In this document: in pieces, positions 33,280 to 42,348 of the stretch
Position numbering within the stretch: the first letter of the stretch is position 1
How the letters are laid out: each line of letters starts with the position of its first letter
NCBI RefSeq assembly: GCF_000964005.1
Contig: NZ_JXYP01000028.1
Location: 1-64,000, forward strand
Origin: Williamsia herbipolensis
GTDB lineage: Bacteria; Actinomycetota; Actinomycetes; Mycobacteriales; Mycobacteriaceae
DNA: 64,000 nucleotides
Direction of reading: 5' to 3'
Notes under the pieces: model-generated
What the model was told of the DNA's origin: nothing
What the model saw: only the letters and a program-made list of their open reading frames with translations
The model's database searches: none
Made by a program: the position numbers and the translations under genes

Positions 33280-35067
33280 GTGACCTACGACACGATCATC
33301 CGCCGCGGCCGGTGGTTCGACGGGACCGGTGGCCCCTCCGGCGTCCGTGACATCGGCATCAGCGACGGTCGGGTCGCGGCGATCAGCACCGACCCGCTCG
33401 ACGATCCGGGTTGTCCGCATGTCGTCGACGCCGAGGGGCGGTGGGTGTTGCCCGGGATGGTCGACATCCACACCCACTACGACGTGGAGATTCTCGACGG
33501 TCCGGCGCTGTCGGAGTCGCTGAGGCACGGTGTCACCACGATCATGGTCGGTTCGTGTTCGCTGTCGACGATCCACGTCGACGCGACCGATGCGGGCGAC
33601 CTGTTCGGACGCGTCGAGGCGATACCCCGGGAGCACGTCATCGGCGCGGTCGACAGACACAAGACCTGGTCGACCTGCGAGGAGTACATCGCCGCGCTCG
33701 AGGCACGTCCGCTCGGGCCGAATGTCGCGGCGTTCATAGGCCACTCCGACATGCGTGCGGCGACGATGGGCCTCGACCGCGCGACCCGGAACCGTCAGCG
33801 GCCCACCGGCGCGGAACAACGCCAGATGGAACGGTGGCTGGAGGAGGCACTCGACGCCGGGTTCGTCGGCATGTCGTCGCAGCAACTGCTGTTCGACAAG
33901 CTCGACGGGGAGATCTGCCGGTCGCGAACGTTGCCGTCGACCTACGCCGGACCCCGCGAGCTGCGGCGGCTGAAGTCGGCACTGCGCAGGCGCGGCCGCG
34001 TGCTGCAGTCGGGCCCGGACCTGACCCACCCGCTCGATGTCGCCTCCCAGCTGGTGCAGTCCCTGGGCATCGGCCGCAGACCCCTCAAGACCAGCCTCCT
34101 CTCCGCTGCCGACATCAAGGCCAACCCGCAGGCGATCCGGATCATCGGCCCGCTCGCCCGGCTGATCAACCGCCTCGGCGGCAACTTCCGCTGGCAGCAT
34201 CTGCCGGTACCGTTCGAGGTCTACGCCGACGGCATCGATCTCGTCATCTTCGAGGAATTCGGTTCCGGCGCAGCCGCTCTGCACCTCAGCGACGAGATGG
34301 CACGCAACGAGTTGTTGCGGGACGAGGGCTACCGCCGCCGGTTCCGCGAGGACTACGAGAGCAGGTTCGGCACCCGCGTGTGGCACCGCGACTTCTTCGA
34401 CGCCGAGATCGTCGAGTGCCCGGATCCCGCGGTGATCGGGAAGTCGTTCGGACAGGTCGGACTCGACCGCGGCGGGATCCATCCCGTCGACGCGTTCCTC
34501 GACCTGGCCCTCGAACACGGGAAGGCGCTGCGCTGGCGGACGACGATCTCCAACCACCGTCCAGAACTGCTGAAGAAGATGGCCGCCGAACCTGGCATCC
34601 AGATGGGCTTCTCCGACGCCGGCGCGCATCTGCGCAACATGGCGTTCTACAACTTCGGACTCCGGCTGCTGCGCCACGTGCGTGACGCACAGGCCGCGGG
34701 GACACCGTTCCTGTCGATGGAGCAGGCGGTCCATCGACTCACCGGAGAGCTCGCCGACTGGTATCGCATCGACGCCGGGCACCTCCGGATCGGGGATCGC
34801 GCCGACCTGATGGTTCTCGACCCGACCCGACTCGACGAGTCCCTCGACTCCTACCACGAGGATCCCGTCGAGCAGTTCGGTGGACTGTCACGCATGGTCA
34901 ACCGCAACGACCCGACTGTCGAGGCCGTGTTCGTGGCGGGCGAACCGGTCTTCGTCGACGGTGCAGCGACCGATGTCGTCGGTCGACGTCGGACCGGTCG
35001 CTTCCTCCGCGCCGACGCCACGCCGGCGCGCGCCTCCTCGACGAAAGTGGTGACGAATGTCGGTTGA
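33280..35067 (+). CDS. N-acyl-D-amino acid deacylase-like amidohydrolase
   Basis: 595-residue amidohydrolase of the D-aminoacylase/dihydroorotase superfamily. Metal ligands: HTHYD after LPGMVDI, an interior GHSDMR, the catalytic Asp in FSDAGAHL; the N-terminal DTIIRRGRWFDGTG and C-terminal DLMVLDP strands form the small beta domain. These enzymes hydrolyse amide bonds of acylated D-residues or cyclic amides; the real substrate is unknown, and actinobacterial relatives often lie in lipid or xenobiotic loci. The GTG at 33280 is the likely start (weak ribosome site). Overlaps the NTF2-like gene by 11 nt. Confidence 0.82.
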   Translation: MTYDTIIRRGRWFDGTGGPSGVRDIGISDGRVAAISTDPLDDPGCPHVVDAEGRWVLPGMVDIHTHYDVEILDGPALSESLRHGVTTIMVGSCSLSTIHVDATDAGDLFGRVEAIPREHVIGAVDRHKTWSTCEEYIAALEARPLGPNVAAFIGHSDMRAATMGLDRATRNRQRPTGAEQRQMERWLEEALDAGFVGMSSQQLLFDKLDGEICRSRTLPSTYAGPRELRRLKSALRRRGRVLQSGPDLTHPLDVASQLVQSLGIGRRPLKTSLLSAADIKANPQAIRIIGPLARLINRLGGNFRWQHLPVPFEVYADGIDLVIFEEFGSGAAALHLSDEMARNELLRDEGYRRRFREDYESRFGTRVWHRDFFDAEIVECPDPAVIGKSFGQVGLDRGGIHPVDAFLDLALEHGKALRWRTTISNHRPELLKKMAAEPGIQMGFSDAGAHLRNMAFYNFGLRLLRHVRDAQAAGTPFLSMEQAVHRLTGELADWYRIDAGHLRIGDRADLMVLDPTRLDESLDSYHEDPVEQFGGLSRMVNRNDPTVEAVFVAGEPVFVDGAATDVVGRRRTGRFLRADATPARASSTKVVTNVG

Positions 35068-35506
35068 CGACACCGTGCTGGGTCTGTGGAACGCGCTGTC
35101 GCAGCGGGATTGGGACGGCGTGAAGACGTTCCTCTCCGATGACTGCATCTACATCGACATGCCCGTGGGCCCGACACTCGCCGCGCGCGGCCCCGACGAC
35201 ATCGTCAAGCGGCTCAAGGTCGGCCTCGAGTCGCTGGCGACGTACGAGAACCACCCCGGACTGCTCGTCAGCAATGGCGCGGACGTGATGTTCGAGCACT
35301 CGGAGTCGTGGGCGTGGACCACCGGCGAGACCGCCGAACTGCCGTTCGTGTCGGTGCACCGGGTCGTCGACGGCCGGGTGTCGCTGTGGAAGGACTACTG
35401 GGACTTCAACGCCATCCTCGGCAGCGCACCCTCGTCGTGGATGGACGACTTCGCCGACGCCGACGTCTCCTGGGTGTTCGATGCCACCGACCACATCCGC
35501 GCTTAG
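35057..35506 (+). CDS. NTF2/SnoaL-like protein (limonene-epoxide-hydrolase type fold)
   Basis: 149-residue cone-shaped alpha+beta protein of the NTF2-like superfamily, with LWNALSQRDWDGVKTFLSDDCIYIDMPVGP and a C-terminal strand WKDYWDFNAI. The Asp and Trp spread around the pocket suggests ligand binding or a hydrolase/isomerase function, not identifiable. Its start lies 11 nt inside the amidohydrolase gene, so the two are translated together and probably act in one pathway. Confidence 0.8.
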   Translation: MSVDDTVLGLWNALSQRDWDGVKTFLSDDCIYIDMPVGPTLAARGPDDIVKRLKVGLESLATYENHPGLLVSNGADVMFEHSESWAWTTGETAELPFVSVHRVVDGRVSLWKDYWDFNAILGSAPSSWMDDFADADVSWVFDATDHIRA

Positions 35507-35515
35507 AGTCGGGTG

Positions 35516-35887
35516 ATGGCACCCACCCCGCTCGTTCCCGGCCCCGATCACCCCATCACCGTCGAGCCCACCGGTCACCATGTGACCGTGAGTGTCGACG
35601 GGAGGCGGATCGCCGCGTCCGACAGCGCGCTCACATTGCGCGAGGCGAGCTACCCACCCGTGCAGTACATCCCGATCGCCGACGTGGATCCGGAGGTGCT
35701 GCGGGCATCGGACGCGCACACCCACTGCCCCTACAAGGGTGACGCCTCGTACTACGACATCGTCGTCGACGGCACCGAGCGATCCGACTCCGTCTGGGTC
35801 TACCGCGAGCCCTATCCGGCCGTGGCCGACATCGTCGACCACGTCGCGTTCTACGCCGATCGCGTGACCATCACCGTCGGCGTCTGA
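35516..35887 (+). CDS. DUF427 domain protein
   Basis: 123 residues of the DUF427 family, a small beta-rich fold: HVTVSVDGRRIAASDSALTLRE, YPPVQYIPIADVD, the conserved HCPYKGDASYY, and YAVD-like YADRV at the end. No function is known. Start ATG 35516; the GTG directly before is an alternative. It follows the NTF2-like gene by 9 nt. Confidence 0.87.
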   Translation: MAPTPLVPGPDHPITVEPTGHHVTVSVDGRRIAASDSALTLREASYPPVQYIPIADVDPEVLRASDAHTHCPYKGDASYYDIVVDGTERSDSVWVYREPYPAVADIVDHVAFYADRVTITVGV

Positions 35888-36001
35888 GCTCGACCCCGTC
35901 ACCGCGCGGGAAGGTTCGACAGCGCCCCGACGTTCTCCCCACTGTCGCGTCCTCCAGGACGTGGTCTGTGCGTCCGTCGACCAACCGCGGGGGGACCTCC
36001 A

Positions 36002-36964
36002 GTGAGTCAGACGGTCATCGTCGCCGGCACCGACGGGTCGAGTCCGCGCGCCCACCGGGACGCGACATGGTTGGTCGCCGTCTCGGCAGCGCTGTGGGGT
36101 CTCGACGGACTGCTGCGCAAGCCCCTCGCCTCCGACCTCGCCGCCGGGACGATCGTGCTGTGGGAACACATCATCCCGATCGTGGTGCTCGCACCGTTCC
36201 TGCCGGCCGCGATCCGCGCGTTCGCTCGACTCGGTCTGCGGGACAAGGCCGCGGTGGTGGTCATCGGCATCGGGTCGTCGGCGGTCGCGACGGCGCTGTT
36301 CACGCGGGCGTTCACGATCGCCGGGAGCAGCGGCGACTTCATCACCCCGCTCGTCCTGCAGAAGTTGCAGCCCGTCCTCGCGATCGCCCTGGCGGTACTG
36401 CTCCTCGGTGAACGCCTGCGCCCGCGCTTCGCGCTCTACGCGGTGCCCGCCCTCGTCGGCGCCTGGCTGCTCTCGTTCGCCGACCCACTGCACCTGAGCG
36501 TGTCCGAGCTCGAGCCGGCACTCCTGGCGCTGGGCGCCGCCGCCCTGTGGGCGGTCGGGACGGTCCTCGGGCGGCTCGTGTCGCCGTCGGTGACACCGCG
36601 CGACCTCACCACCCTGCGACTCGGCTTCGGCACGGTCGGGGCGTTCGGCGTCGTCGGCGTCACCGGTGCGCCCGTGCTGCCTGCGTGGGGCGATGCGGTC
36701 GGTCTGGTCCTCCTGGCTCTCATCCCCGGTCTGCTCGCGCTCACGCTGTACTACCGGGCGTTGCGGTCGACCCCGGCGTCGCGAGCGACGCTCGGCGAGC
36801 TCGCCTTCCCGGCCACCGCCGCCGTGATCGGGGTGCTGGTGCTGGGCACCAGCCTGGCGTGGTCGCAGTGGCTGGGGCTGGCGATCGTCGCCGTGACGGT
36901 CACCGCGATGGGCGTCCGCGAGGCCCGCGCCCGACACCGCGGGCCCGCAACCGTCGACCGGTGA
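36002..36964 (+). CDS. EamA/DMT-family transporter
   Basis: 320-residue membrane protein with ten predicted helices in two EamA repeats (about 20-155 and 165-305). Seen: AALWGLDGLLRKPL, LQKLQPVLAIALAVLLLGERL, AAALWAVGTVLGRL and a mirrored TLGELAFPATAAVIGVLVLGTSL. The family exports amino acids, purines or nucleotide sugars; substrate unknown. The GTG at 36002 is chosen for the purine-rich GGGGGGACC before it. Convergent with the beta-propeller gene, 1-nt gap. Confidence 0.87.
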   Translation: MSQTVIVAGTDGSSPRAHRDATWLVAVSAALWGLDGLLRKPLASDLAAGTIVLWEHIIPIVVLAPFLPAAIRAFARLGLRDKAAVVVIGIGSSAVATALFTRAFTIAGSSGDFITPLVLQKLQPVLAIALAVLLLGERLRPRFALYAVPALVGAWLLSFADPLHLSVSELEPALLALGAAALWAVGTVLGRLVSPSVTPRDLTTLRLGFGTVGAFGVVGVTGAPVLPAWGDAVGLVLLALIPGLLALTLYYRALRSTPASRATLGELAFPATAAVIGVLVLGTSLAWSQWLGLAIVAVTVTAMGVREARARHRGPATVDR

Positions 36965-36965
36965 A

Positions 36966-38348
36966 TCAGGTCGGATCCGGACCGGTGCGTGCGCGCCACA
37001 CCGAGATCGAATTCCCCTCCGCGCGAACGATGTCACCGCCGGAACCCGAGACCGAGGTCAGGCTGATCGCGCCCGGGGACGGCGATCGCGACACCACCGA
37101 CCACACGATCCGACCGCTGACCGCGTCGATCGAGTGCATCCCGGTGGTGTCGCCGAAGACGAAGAAACGCCCGTCGGTGATCCCGGACCGGACGGAGAAG
37201 GCAACCGGCAACGGAGTGGTCCACATCCGACGGCCGGTGCGGGTGTCGAGACCGATCAGGTTCCCGTCCAGCGACGCCGCGATCAGCGTGGAGCCGACGA
37301 CGGCCGGGCTGATGCCGCCGTCCTGCTTGCCCCAGTCGAGCACCGGATCACGCCAGAGCAGGGCACCGGTGCGCGGGTCGAACACCCCGTTCCCCATCAC
37401 CACAGGGGCGAAATCCGTTGCCGTCACCTGGGGTTGGAAGGAGCCGTCGGGAAGGCTCAGGCGCTGGGTCACGACGGGCGCGCCGGTGTCGCCGAGCAGC
37501 CGTTCGATCCCCTGGGGATAGGTCTCCGAGCGGAACAGTGTGTCGCCGAGCGCGGTGACGATGCCGTCGGCGGCAAAGCGCCGCACCCCGGTGTCGAGGG
37601 AGTACACCGCCGAGGCGAACCCGATGTCCTGACCGGCCGTGGCGCGGACGATGACGACGTCCCGGTCGGGCACCACGTCGCTGATCGACGCCCCCGGTGT
37701 GGCATCGGCGATGGTCCGGGTGCTCGCGACCGGCGCGCCGACAGTGCCCGTGGCCAGGACCATCGATGCCGCGAATCCGGTCCCCCGGGTGCCGCTCACA
37801 TAGGTCGCGTCGCCGGCCACCGTCACACTCGCGACCGTGAAGTCCGTTGTCGCAGAGCCCCGTACGTCACCGGTCGCGGTGTCGACGATGGTCACCTTCG
37901 TCGGCGACCAGCAGGCGATCGACTCCGTGACGGGATCGTCGGTGCAGTTCGCCACCGGTCCGACGGGGCGCCTCCAGATCGGATGCCCGTCGGCGCGATC
38001 GATCCCCACGAGCGTGACGTCGGCGATCTCGTTGAACGCTCGCGGTCGACCCACCGCCGCGATCAGGTTGTCGTCCGTGTCGACGAGGACCCCGTACCCG
38101 TTGGTGTCGGTGCCCGGGTTCGCCACTGAGAGGAGAACCTCACCCGGCCCGGTCGCCACGCGCGCGGTGTCGAGCGTCCAGAGTGGGGTCGGTCGGACGC
38201 CGAGTCCGAGCGAGCGCATCGCCTTCGCCTCACGGCGCTCGTCATAGTGATGGCCGACCACGTAACTGGTCACGCCGGAGGCGACGGTGGCCAGTGCGAC
38301 GAGGGAGATCACGAGGATGCGTTTCGTACGCACGGACAGTGTCGCCAT
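36966..38348 (-). CDS. Membrane-anchored PQQ-like beta-propeller protein
   Basis: 460 residues. N-terminal membrane helix (RILVISLVALATVASGVTSYVVG, about 10-32) anchors a periplasmic propeller (about 50-450) with repeated blades such as LVGIDRADGHPIWRRPV, LIGLDTRTGRRMWTTPL and MHSIDAVSGRIVWSVV, the tryptophan-docking pattern of PQQ-like repeats. No catalytic ligands for PQQ are evident, so binding or scaffold roles fit better (BamB-like fold). One Cys pair (NCTDD, ACWSP) may form a disulphide. Confidence 0.83.
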   Translation of the reverse strand: MATLSVRTKRILVISLVALATVASGVTSYVVGHHYDERREAKAMRSLGLGVRPTPLWTLDTARVATGPGEVLLSVANPGTDTNGYGVLVDTDDNLIAAVGRPRAFNEIADVTLVGIDRADGHPIWRRPVGPVANCTDDPVTESIACWSPTKVTIVDTATGDVRGSATTDFTVASVTVAGDATYVSGTRGTGFAASMVLATGTVGAPVASTRTIADATPGASISDVVPDRDVVIVRATAGQDIGFASAVYSLDTGVRRFAADGIVTALGDTLFRSETYPQGIERLLGDTGAPVVTQRLSLPDGSFQPQVTATDFAPVVMGNGVFDPRTGALLWRDPVLDWGKQDGGISPAVVGSTLIAASLDGNLIGLDTRTGRRMWTTPLPVAFSVRSGITDGRFFVFGDTTGMHSIDAVSGRIVWSVVSRSPSPGAISLTSVSGSGGDIVRAEGNSISVWRARTGPDPT

Positions 38349-38414
38349 GTCGGTGAACCTAGCCGGTGAAAATCGATTGCCCGCCCGCGGTCGGCATGTT
38401 CACACTGTTCGGCG

Positions 38415-39191
38415 ATGACACTCGGTGAGCACGACCTCGAGACCTTCGCCCGCGACGGGTACGTCGCGATCCGCGGCGCGGTCGATACCGCGACGATCGA
38501 CGACTGCCGCGCGCAGCTGTGGGATCTCCTCGACGAGTCCCCCGACGACCCGACGTCCTGGACGGAGCCGGTCCGTCGCGTCGACAGTCCGATGACGCCG
38601 TCGTTCGCGGCCGCGGCACGCGCGTCGGCGCTGACCGAGGCCTACGACCAACTCGTCGGCCGGGAGCGCTGGACGCAGCGGATCGAACTCGGCAACGTCG
38701 CGATCCGCTTCCCCTCCGACACCGACGCGAACGACACCGGGTGGCACATCGACGCGAGCTACCTACCACCTGGGGCGAGTCGGTACTTCGTCAACGTGTC
38801 GTCGCGCGACCGCGGTCTGCTGATGCTGTTCCTCCTCTCCGATGTCGGTGACGACGACGCGCCCACCCGGATCCGGGCCGGTTCCCACCTCGACGTGCCG
38901 CGCCACCTGCTCCCCTACGGCGACACCGGGATCGACATGTTCGACCTCGCCGGCGTCCTCGACACCATCGGCTCCCACGAAACACCCGAACGCCGCGAGG
39001 TCCTCGCCACCGGCACCGCGGGCGACGTGTTCCTCTGCCACCCGTTCCTCGTCCACGCGGCGCAACCCCATCGCGGCACGCGGCCACGCTTCATGTCGCA
39101 ACCGGGTCTGATGCTCACCGAGCAGTTCGATCTCGACCACCCGCGGTCACCGGTCGAACGCACGATCGCCGCGGCGCTCGCACAGCACTGA
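38415..39191 (+). CDS. Phytanoyl-CoA dioxygenase (PhyH) family protein
   Basis: 258-residue Fe(II)/2-oxoglutarate oxygenase. The iron triad is His111-x-Asp113 (GWHIDASY) and His214 (FLVHAAQPH), with Arg224 in GTRPRF as the 2-oxoglutarate anchor. The N-terminal FARDGYVAIRGAV is typical. Family members hydroxylate lipid, antibiotic or amino-acid substrates; target unknown. Standalone, divergent from the propeller gene. Confidence 0.87.
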   Translation: MTLGEHDLETFARDGYVAIRGAVDTATIDDCRAQLWDLLDESPDDPTSWTEPVRRVDSPMTPSFAAAARASALTEAYDQLVGRERWTQRIELGNVAIRFPSDTDANDTGWHIDASYLPPGASRYFVNVSSRDRGLLMLFLLSDVGDDDAPTRIRAGSHLDVPRHLLPYGDTGIDMFDLAGVLDTIGSHETPERREVLATGTAGDVFLCHPFLVHAAQPHRGTRPRFMSQPGLMLTEQFDLDHPRSPVERTIAAALAQH

Positions 39192-39197
39192 CGAAGC

Positions 39198-39225
39198 CGA
39201 ACCACCTGTAGGCAAACAGGTTTCG
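39198..39225. terminator. Weak hairpin terminator after the PhyH gene
   Basis: ACCTGT (39204-39209) pairs with ACAGGT (39216-39221); outer CGAA/TTCG pairs extend the stem with a 2-nt bulge. A short T run follows. Confidence 0.4.
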
Positions 39226-39304
39226 CCAACATCGTTGTCCACAGACCTGCTCGAGCAGAGAGTGTTGTCGGAGTGATCCGCTAGAATCGTCCCTACGTTC
39301 GACG

Positions 39305-40615
39305 ATGGGGGATCGTGTGGATGCGGGGGCGAGAAAGTCCGACACCGAGCTGGGTGCCGTTGCGTTGCAACTGATGCTGTCGTCAATCGGCGAGCTGACC
39401 CCCGCCTCCACCGAAGCCGACGCTGTCGATCAGATCGCGACCCTGGAGTCGATGAAAGCGGCATGTGCTGCAGCGCAGGCGAAGCAGACGATGCGACTCG
39501 AAGAACTACGCATCGAATCGGAGTCCGCAGCGGGTGTGCCGGTCGCCCGGCAGGGGCGCGGATTGGCCGCCGAGGTGGCGCTGGCCCGCAAGGCATCGGG
39601 GTCTACCGGTGGCAGGCACCTCGGGTTCGCTCGCGCGGTGATGCGCGAGATGCCGCACACGCGAGCCGCGTTGGCTTCCGGTGCGCTCACCGAATGGCGC
39701 GCCACCATCCTGGTCCGCGAGACCGCGCACCTCACGCCACGCGATCGCGGCGAGATCGACCGTCGCATCTGTGCTGATGTATCCGCACTGGAGGGCGTCG
39801 GGGACCGGGCGCTCGATGCTGAGGTCAAACGGCTGGCCTACGAACTCGACCCGCAGGCCGTGGTCGACCGGCACGCCCAGGCAGCGAAAGACCGTCGCGT
39901 GTCGACCCGACCCGCACCCGACGGGATGGTGCGCCTGTCCGCGCTCTTGCCGCTGGTGTCGGGTATCTCGGTCTATGCCGCGCTGAAGAGGCACGCCGAC
40001 GCGACCGTCGGCGCCGACGACCGTACCCACGCGCAGGTGATGGCGGACGCTCTCGTCGAACGGGTGACTGGTACCGCGACGGTCGGCGCCCTACCGATCG
40101 CGGTGAACGTGGTTGTGCCCGATGACGTCCTCCTCGGAGACAGCACCGCCGCTGCCCACGTGAGCGGCTACGGCCCGATTCCTGCAGACACCGCTCGCGG
40201 CCTCATCGCCGATTCCCTCGACGCCGACGCGGCCACCACCCTGCGGCGCCTCTACAAGTCCCCGACGAGCGGCGCCCTGGTCGCGATGGACTCGACCGCA
40301 CGCCTGTTCCCGACCGGACTCAAGCTCTTCCTCGATCTACGCGATGAGTCGTGCCGCATCCCCTATTGCGATGCACCGATCGCCGAATACGACCACGCCG
40401 ACCCCTACTCACGAGGCGGTGACACCTCGGCTTCGAACGGCGGCGGTATGTGCCTTCACCACAACCGCGCCAAACAGAACCCCGGCTGGCAGATGACCAC
40501 CGCCGACCACACCGACTCCACCCGGCACACCGCGACCGTGGTCACGCCCACCGGGCACAGTCACGTTTCACGCGCCCCCGCACCACCAGGCCACCACGAC
40601 TCCCAGGCTGCATGA
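39305..40615 (+). CDS. DUF222/13E12-type protein with HNH endonuclease motif
   Basis: 436 residues. N-terminal helical DUF222 region (about 20-320), then an HNH nuclease motif: SCRIPYCDAP, EYDHADPYSRGG and CLHHNRAKQNPGW provide the metal His/Asn/His. This is the 13E12 repeat-protein family, dispersed and often multicopy in mycobacterial genomes, thought to be a mobile-element or homing-type nuclease. TAGAAT at 39282-39287 gives a promoter -10. Codon use is less GC-rich than the neighbours, compatible with transfer. No repeats or target-site duplication were recognised at its borders. Confidence 0.85.
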   Translation: MGDRVDAGARKSDTELGAVALQLMLSSIGELTPASTEADAVDQIATLESMKAACAAAQAKQTMRLEELRIESESAAGVPVARQGRGLAAEVALARKASGSTGGRHLGFARAVMREMPHTRAALASGALTEWRATILVRETAHLTPRDRGEIDRRICADVSALEGVGDRALDAEVKRLAYELDPQAVVDRHAQAAKDRRVSTRPAPDGMVRLSALLPLVSGISVYAALKRHADATVGADDRTHAQVMADALVERVTGTATVGALPIAVNVVVPDDVLLGDSTAAAHVSGYGPIPADTARGLIADSLDADAATTLRRLYKSPTSGALVAMDSTARLFPTGLKLFLDLRDESCRIPYCDAPIAEYDHADPYSRGGDTSASNGGGMCLHHNRAKQNPGWQMTTADHTDSTRHTATVVTPTGHSHVSRAPAPPGHHDSQAA

Positions 40616-40643
40616 TCACTTAGTGCCGCTAAGCTTTGACGTC

Positions 40644-41798
40644 ATGCGGATCCTGTTCTCGTCACTCGAGGCCTACGGCCACACCTTTCCGCTCGTCCCG
40701 TTGGCGCTCGCCGCGCAGCGCGCGGGTCACACGGTGCACTGGGCGGTCGGCGAGCGAATGCATCCCGTGCTGGCCGAACAGGGCTTCACCCCGTGGGCGG
40801 CGGGGATGTCGATTCGCGCCGCTTTCGATCAGGCCGTCTCCGAGGACCCGTCGGTGTCCTCGACCGAGGCGGTCAAGGCCGACACGGTGGCGCACCGCGA
40901 CCTGGTACGGCGGGCGTTCACCGAGCTCATCCCGCAGGCGTTCGAGACCGACCTGGTCCCCGTCATCGATCGGGTCGCACCCGATCTCGTCGTGTCGGAG
41001 GCCGCGTCGTTCGGCGCCCTCAAGGCTGCGCAGGTCGCCGGGATCGGCGTGGTCACGCACGGGTTCGGTCGTGGGATCGCCTTCGACCGCGACACCCCCG
41101 AGGTGACACTTCTCGACATCTGCCCACCCTCGCTGCAGGAACCCGAGGTGCTCACACGTCGCGGTCGTGTGCCACTGCGTCCCGTCGCCTTCGCCGCCGA
41201 CGGTCCGCTACCGCCCATCGCCGCCGACGGTGACGACCACCGGCCGCTCGTCTACGTGACTCTCCGCACCGAATTCGGCAATGCGCGCGTCCTCGGCGAG
41301 GTGGCCACCGGGATCGCGTCGCTGGGCACCCGGGTCCTCGTCGCCGTCGGTCCGTCGGTACCTCTCGACGCTCTGGGCCCGCTCCCCGACGGAGTCGTCG
41401 TCGAGGCGTGGGTGCCGCAGGCCGAGGTGCTCCCCCACGCTTCGGCGATCGTCCACCATGGCGGGTCGGGCACCACGCTGGCCGCACTCGCCGCGGGACT
41501 CCCCCAGTTGCTCCTACCGCAGGGCGCCGACCAGTTCGACAACGCCGCCGCACTCGTCGCCGCCGGCCTGGCCACACAGCTGGTCGGGCCTGCGGCCCAC
41601 CCGGAATCCATCCGAGCCGCCGTCGCGGAGCTCCTCGCACCGACGGCCGCGGCGGCGGGACGTCGCCGCGCCGTGGTCACCGAGATCGACGCGATGCCGT
41701 CGCCCGACGCGATCGTCGCCGATCTGCGCGACCTGGCGAGACCCGTCACCGACCTCAGTTCAGTGCCGCGGCAAGAACTTCCGACCACGTGGCGATGA
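40644..41798 (+). CDS. GT1-family glycosyltransferase (MGT type)
   Basis: 384-residue GT-B glycosyltransferase. N-terminal MRILFSSLEAYGHTFPLVPLALAAQRAGH (acceptor half), C-terminal nucleotide-sugar motif VHHGGSGTTLAALAAGLPQLLLPQGADQFDN. It resembles macrolide/sterol-type UDP-glycosyltransferases, so a small lipid or phenolic acceptor is likely. TAAGCT 8 nt before ATG 40644 suggests a leaderless start; GTG 40623 is an alternative. It converges with the TetR gene and overlaps it by 44 nt. Confidence 0.85.
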   Translation: MRILFSSLEAYGHTFPLVPLALAAQRAGHTVHWAVGERMHPVLAEQGFTPWAAGMSIRAAFDQAVSEDPSVSSTEAVKADTVAHRDLVRRAFTELIPQAFETDLVPVIDRVAPDLVVSEAASFGALKAAQVAGIGVVTHGFGRGIAFDRDTPEVTLLDICPPSLQEPEVLTRRGRVPLRPVAFAADGPLPPIAADGDDHRPLVYVTLRTEFGNARVLGEVATGIASLGTRVLVAVGPSVPLDALGPLPDGVVVEAWVPQAEVLPHASAIVHHGGSGTTLAALAAGLPQLLLPQGADQFDNAAALVAAGLATQLVGPAAHPESIRAAVAELLAPTAAAAGRRRAVVTEIDAMPSPDAIVADLRDLARPVTDLSSVPRQELPTTWR

Positions 41799-42348
41799 CC
41801 TGCTTGCGTCGCGCCGAATCGTCGGACAGCGTGTCCGCGAGGCCCAGGCCACGCGCCATGTCGAGGGTGGCCTGAACGAGTCGGTGCACGGCCGGGTCGG
41901 TGGAACCACCCGCCAGCGACTGCATGGTGAGTCGGTGTGCGGCGCGGGCGAACTTCCGTTCCATCGGCAGGATCGTCTCGCGCAGAGCGGGATCGGACGC
42001 CGCAGCACTCCACACCTGCAGGAGCGCCTTGAACTGCGTACCGGTGTAGACCTCCACGGCGCGGGTCACCACGGCCTCGACCCGCCCCGGACCCTCGGGC
42101 AGGGTCTCCTCGCCGTCGGCCGCACGCGTGGTCAGCTCGTCGAAGGTCTGCTCCAGGGTCGCGATCACCAGTGACTCGCGCGTCGGGAAGTGGTGCTGCG
42201 CCGCACCGCGCGACACCCCGGCACGTTCGGCGATCACCGACACCGTCGCCGCGGCCCATCCATCGGACGCGAGGACGTCGATCGTCGAGGCGATCAGTCG
42301 CTCCCGGGTCGCGCGCGACCGATCCTGCTGGGGAAGCCGGGTGTTCAC
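41755..42348 (-). CDS. TetR-family regulator of the acyl-CoA carboxylase operon
   Basis: 197 residues from a GTG overlapping the echA7 stop by 4 nt. The HTH lies at about 15-60, GWAAATVSVIAERAGVSRGAAQHHFPTRESL. The C-terminal half is the ligand pocket, probably for an acyl-CoA. Last gene of the eight-gene operon, so it likely represses its own promoter at the AAGCAAGC repeat (51744-51761). In Pseudomonas, AtuR plays the same role for the atu cluster (analogy). Confidence 0.85.
   Translation of the reverse strand: MNTRLPQQDRSRATRERLIASTIDVLASDGWAAATVSVIAERAGVSRGAAQHHFPTRESLVIATLEQTFDELTTRAADGEETLPEGPGRVEAVVTRAVEVYTGTQFKALLQVWSAAASDPALRETILPMERKFARAAHRLTMQSLAGGSTDPAVHRLVQATLDMARGLGLADTLSDDSARRKQVIATWSEVLAAALN

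Noticed and set aside
39241-39304. LexA-type SOS box before the HNH gene
   Set aside because: No GAAC-N4-GTTC match; only a TAGAAT -10 could be supported.
40644-41798. Possible MftF (mycofactocin glycosyltransferase)
   Set aside because: The fold is GT-B with HHGGSGTT motif; MftF is a GT2 family protein and would lie near mftD.
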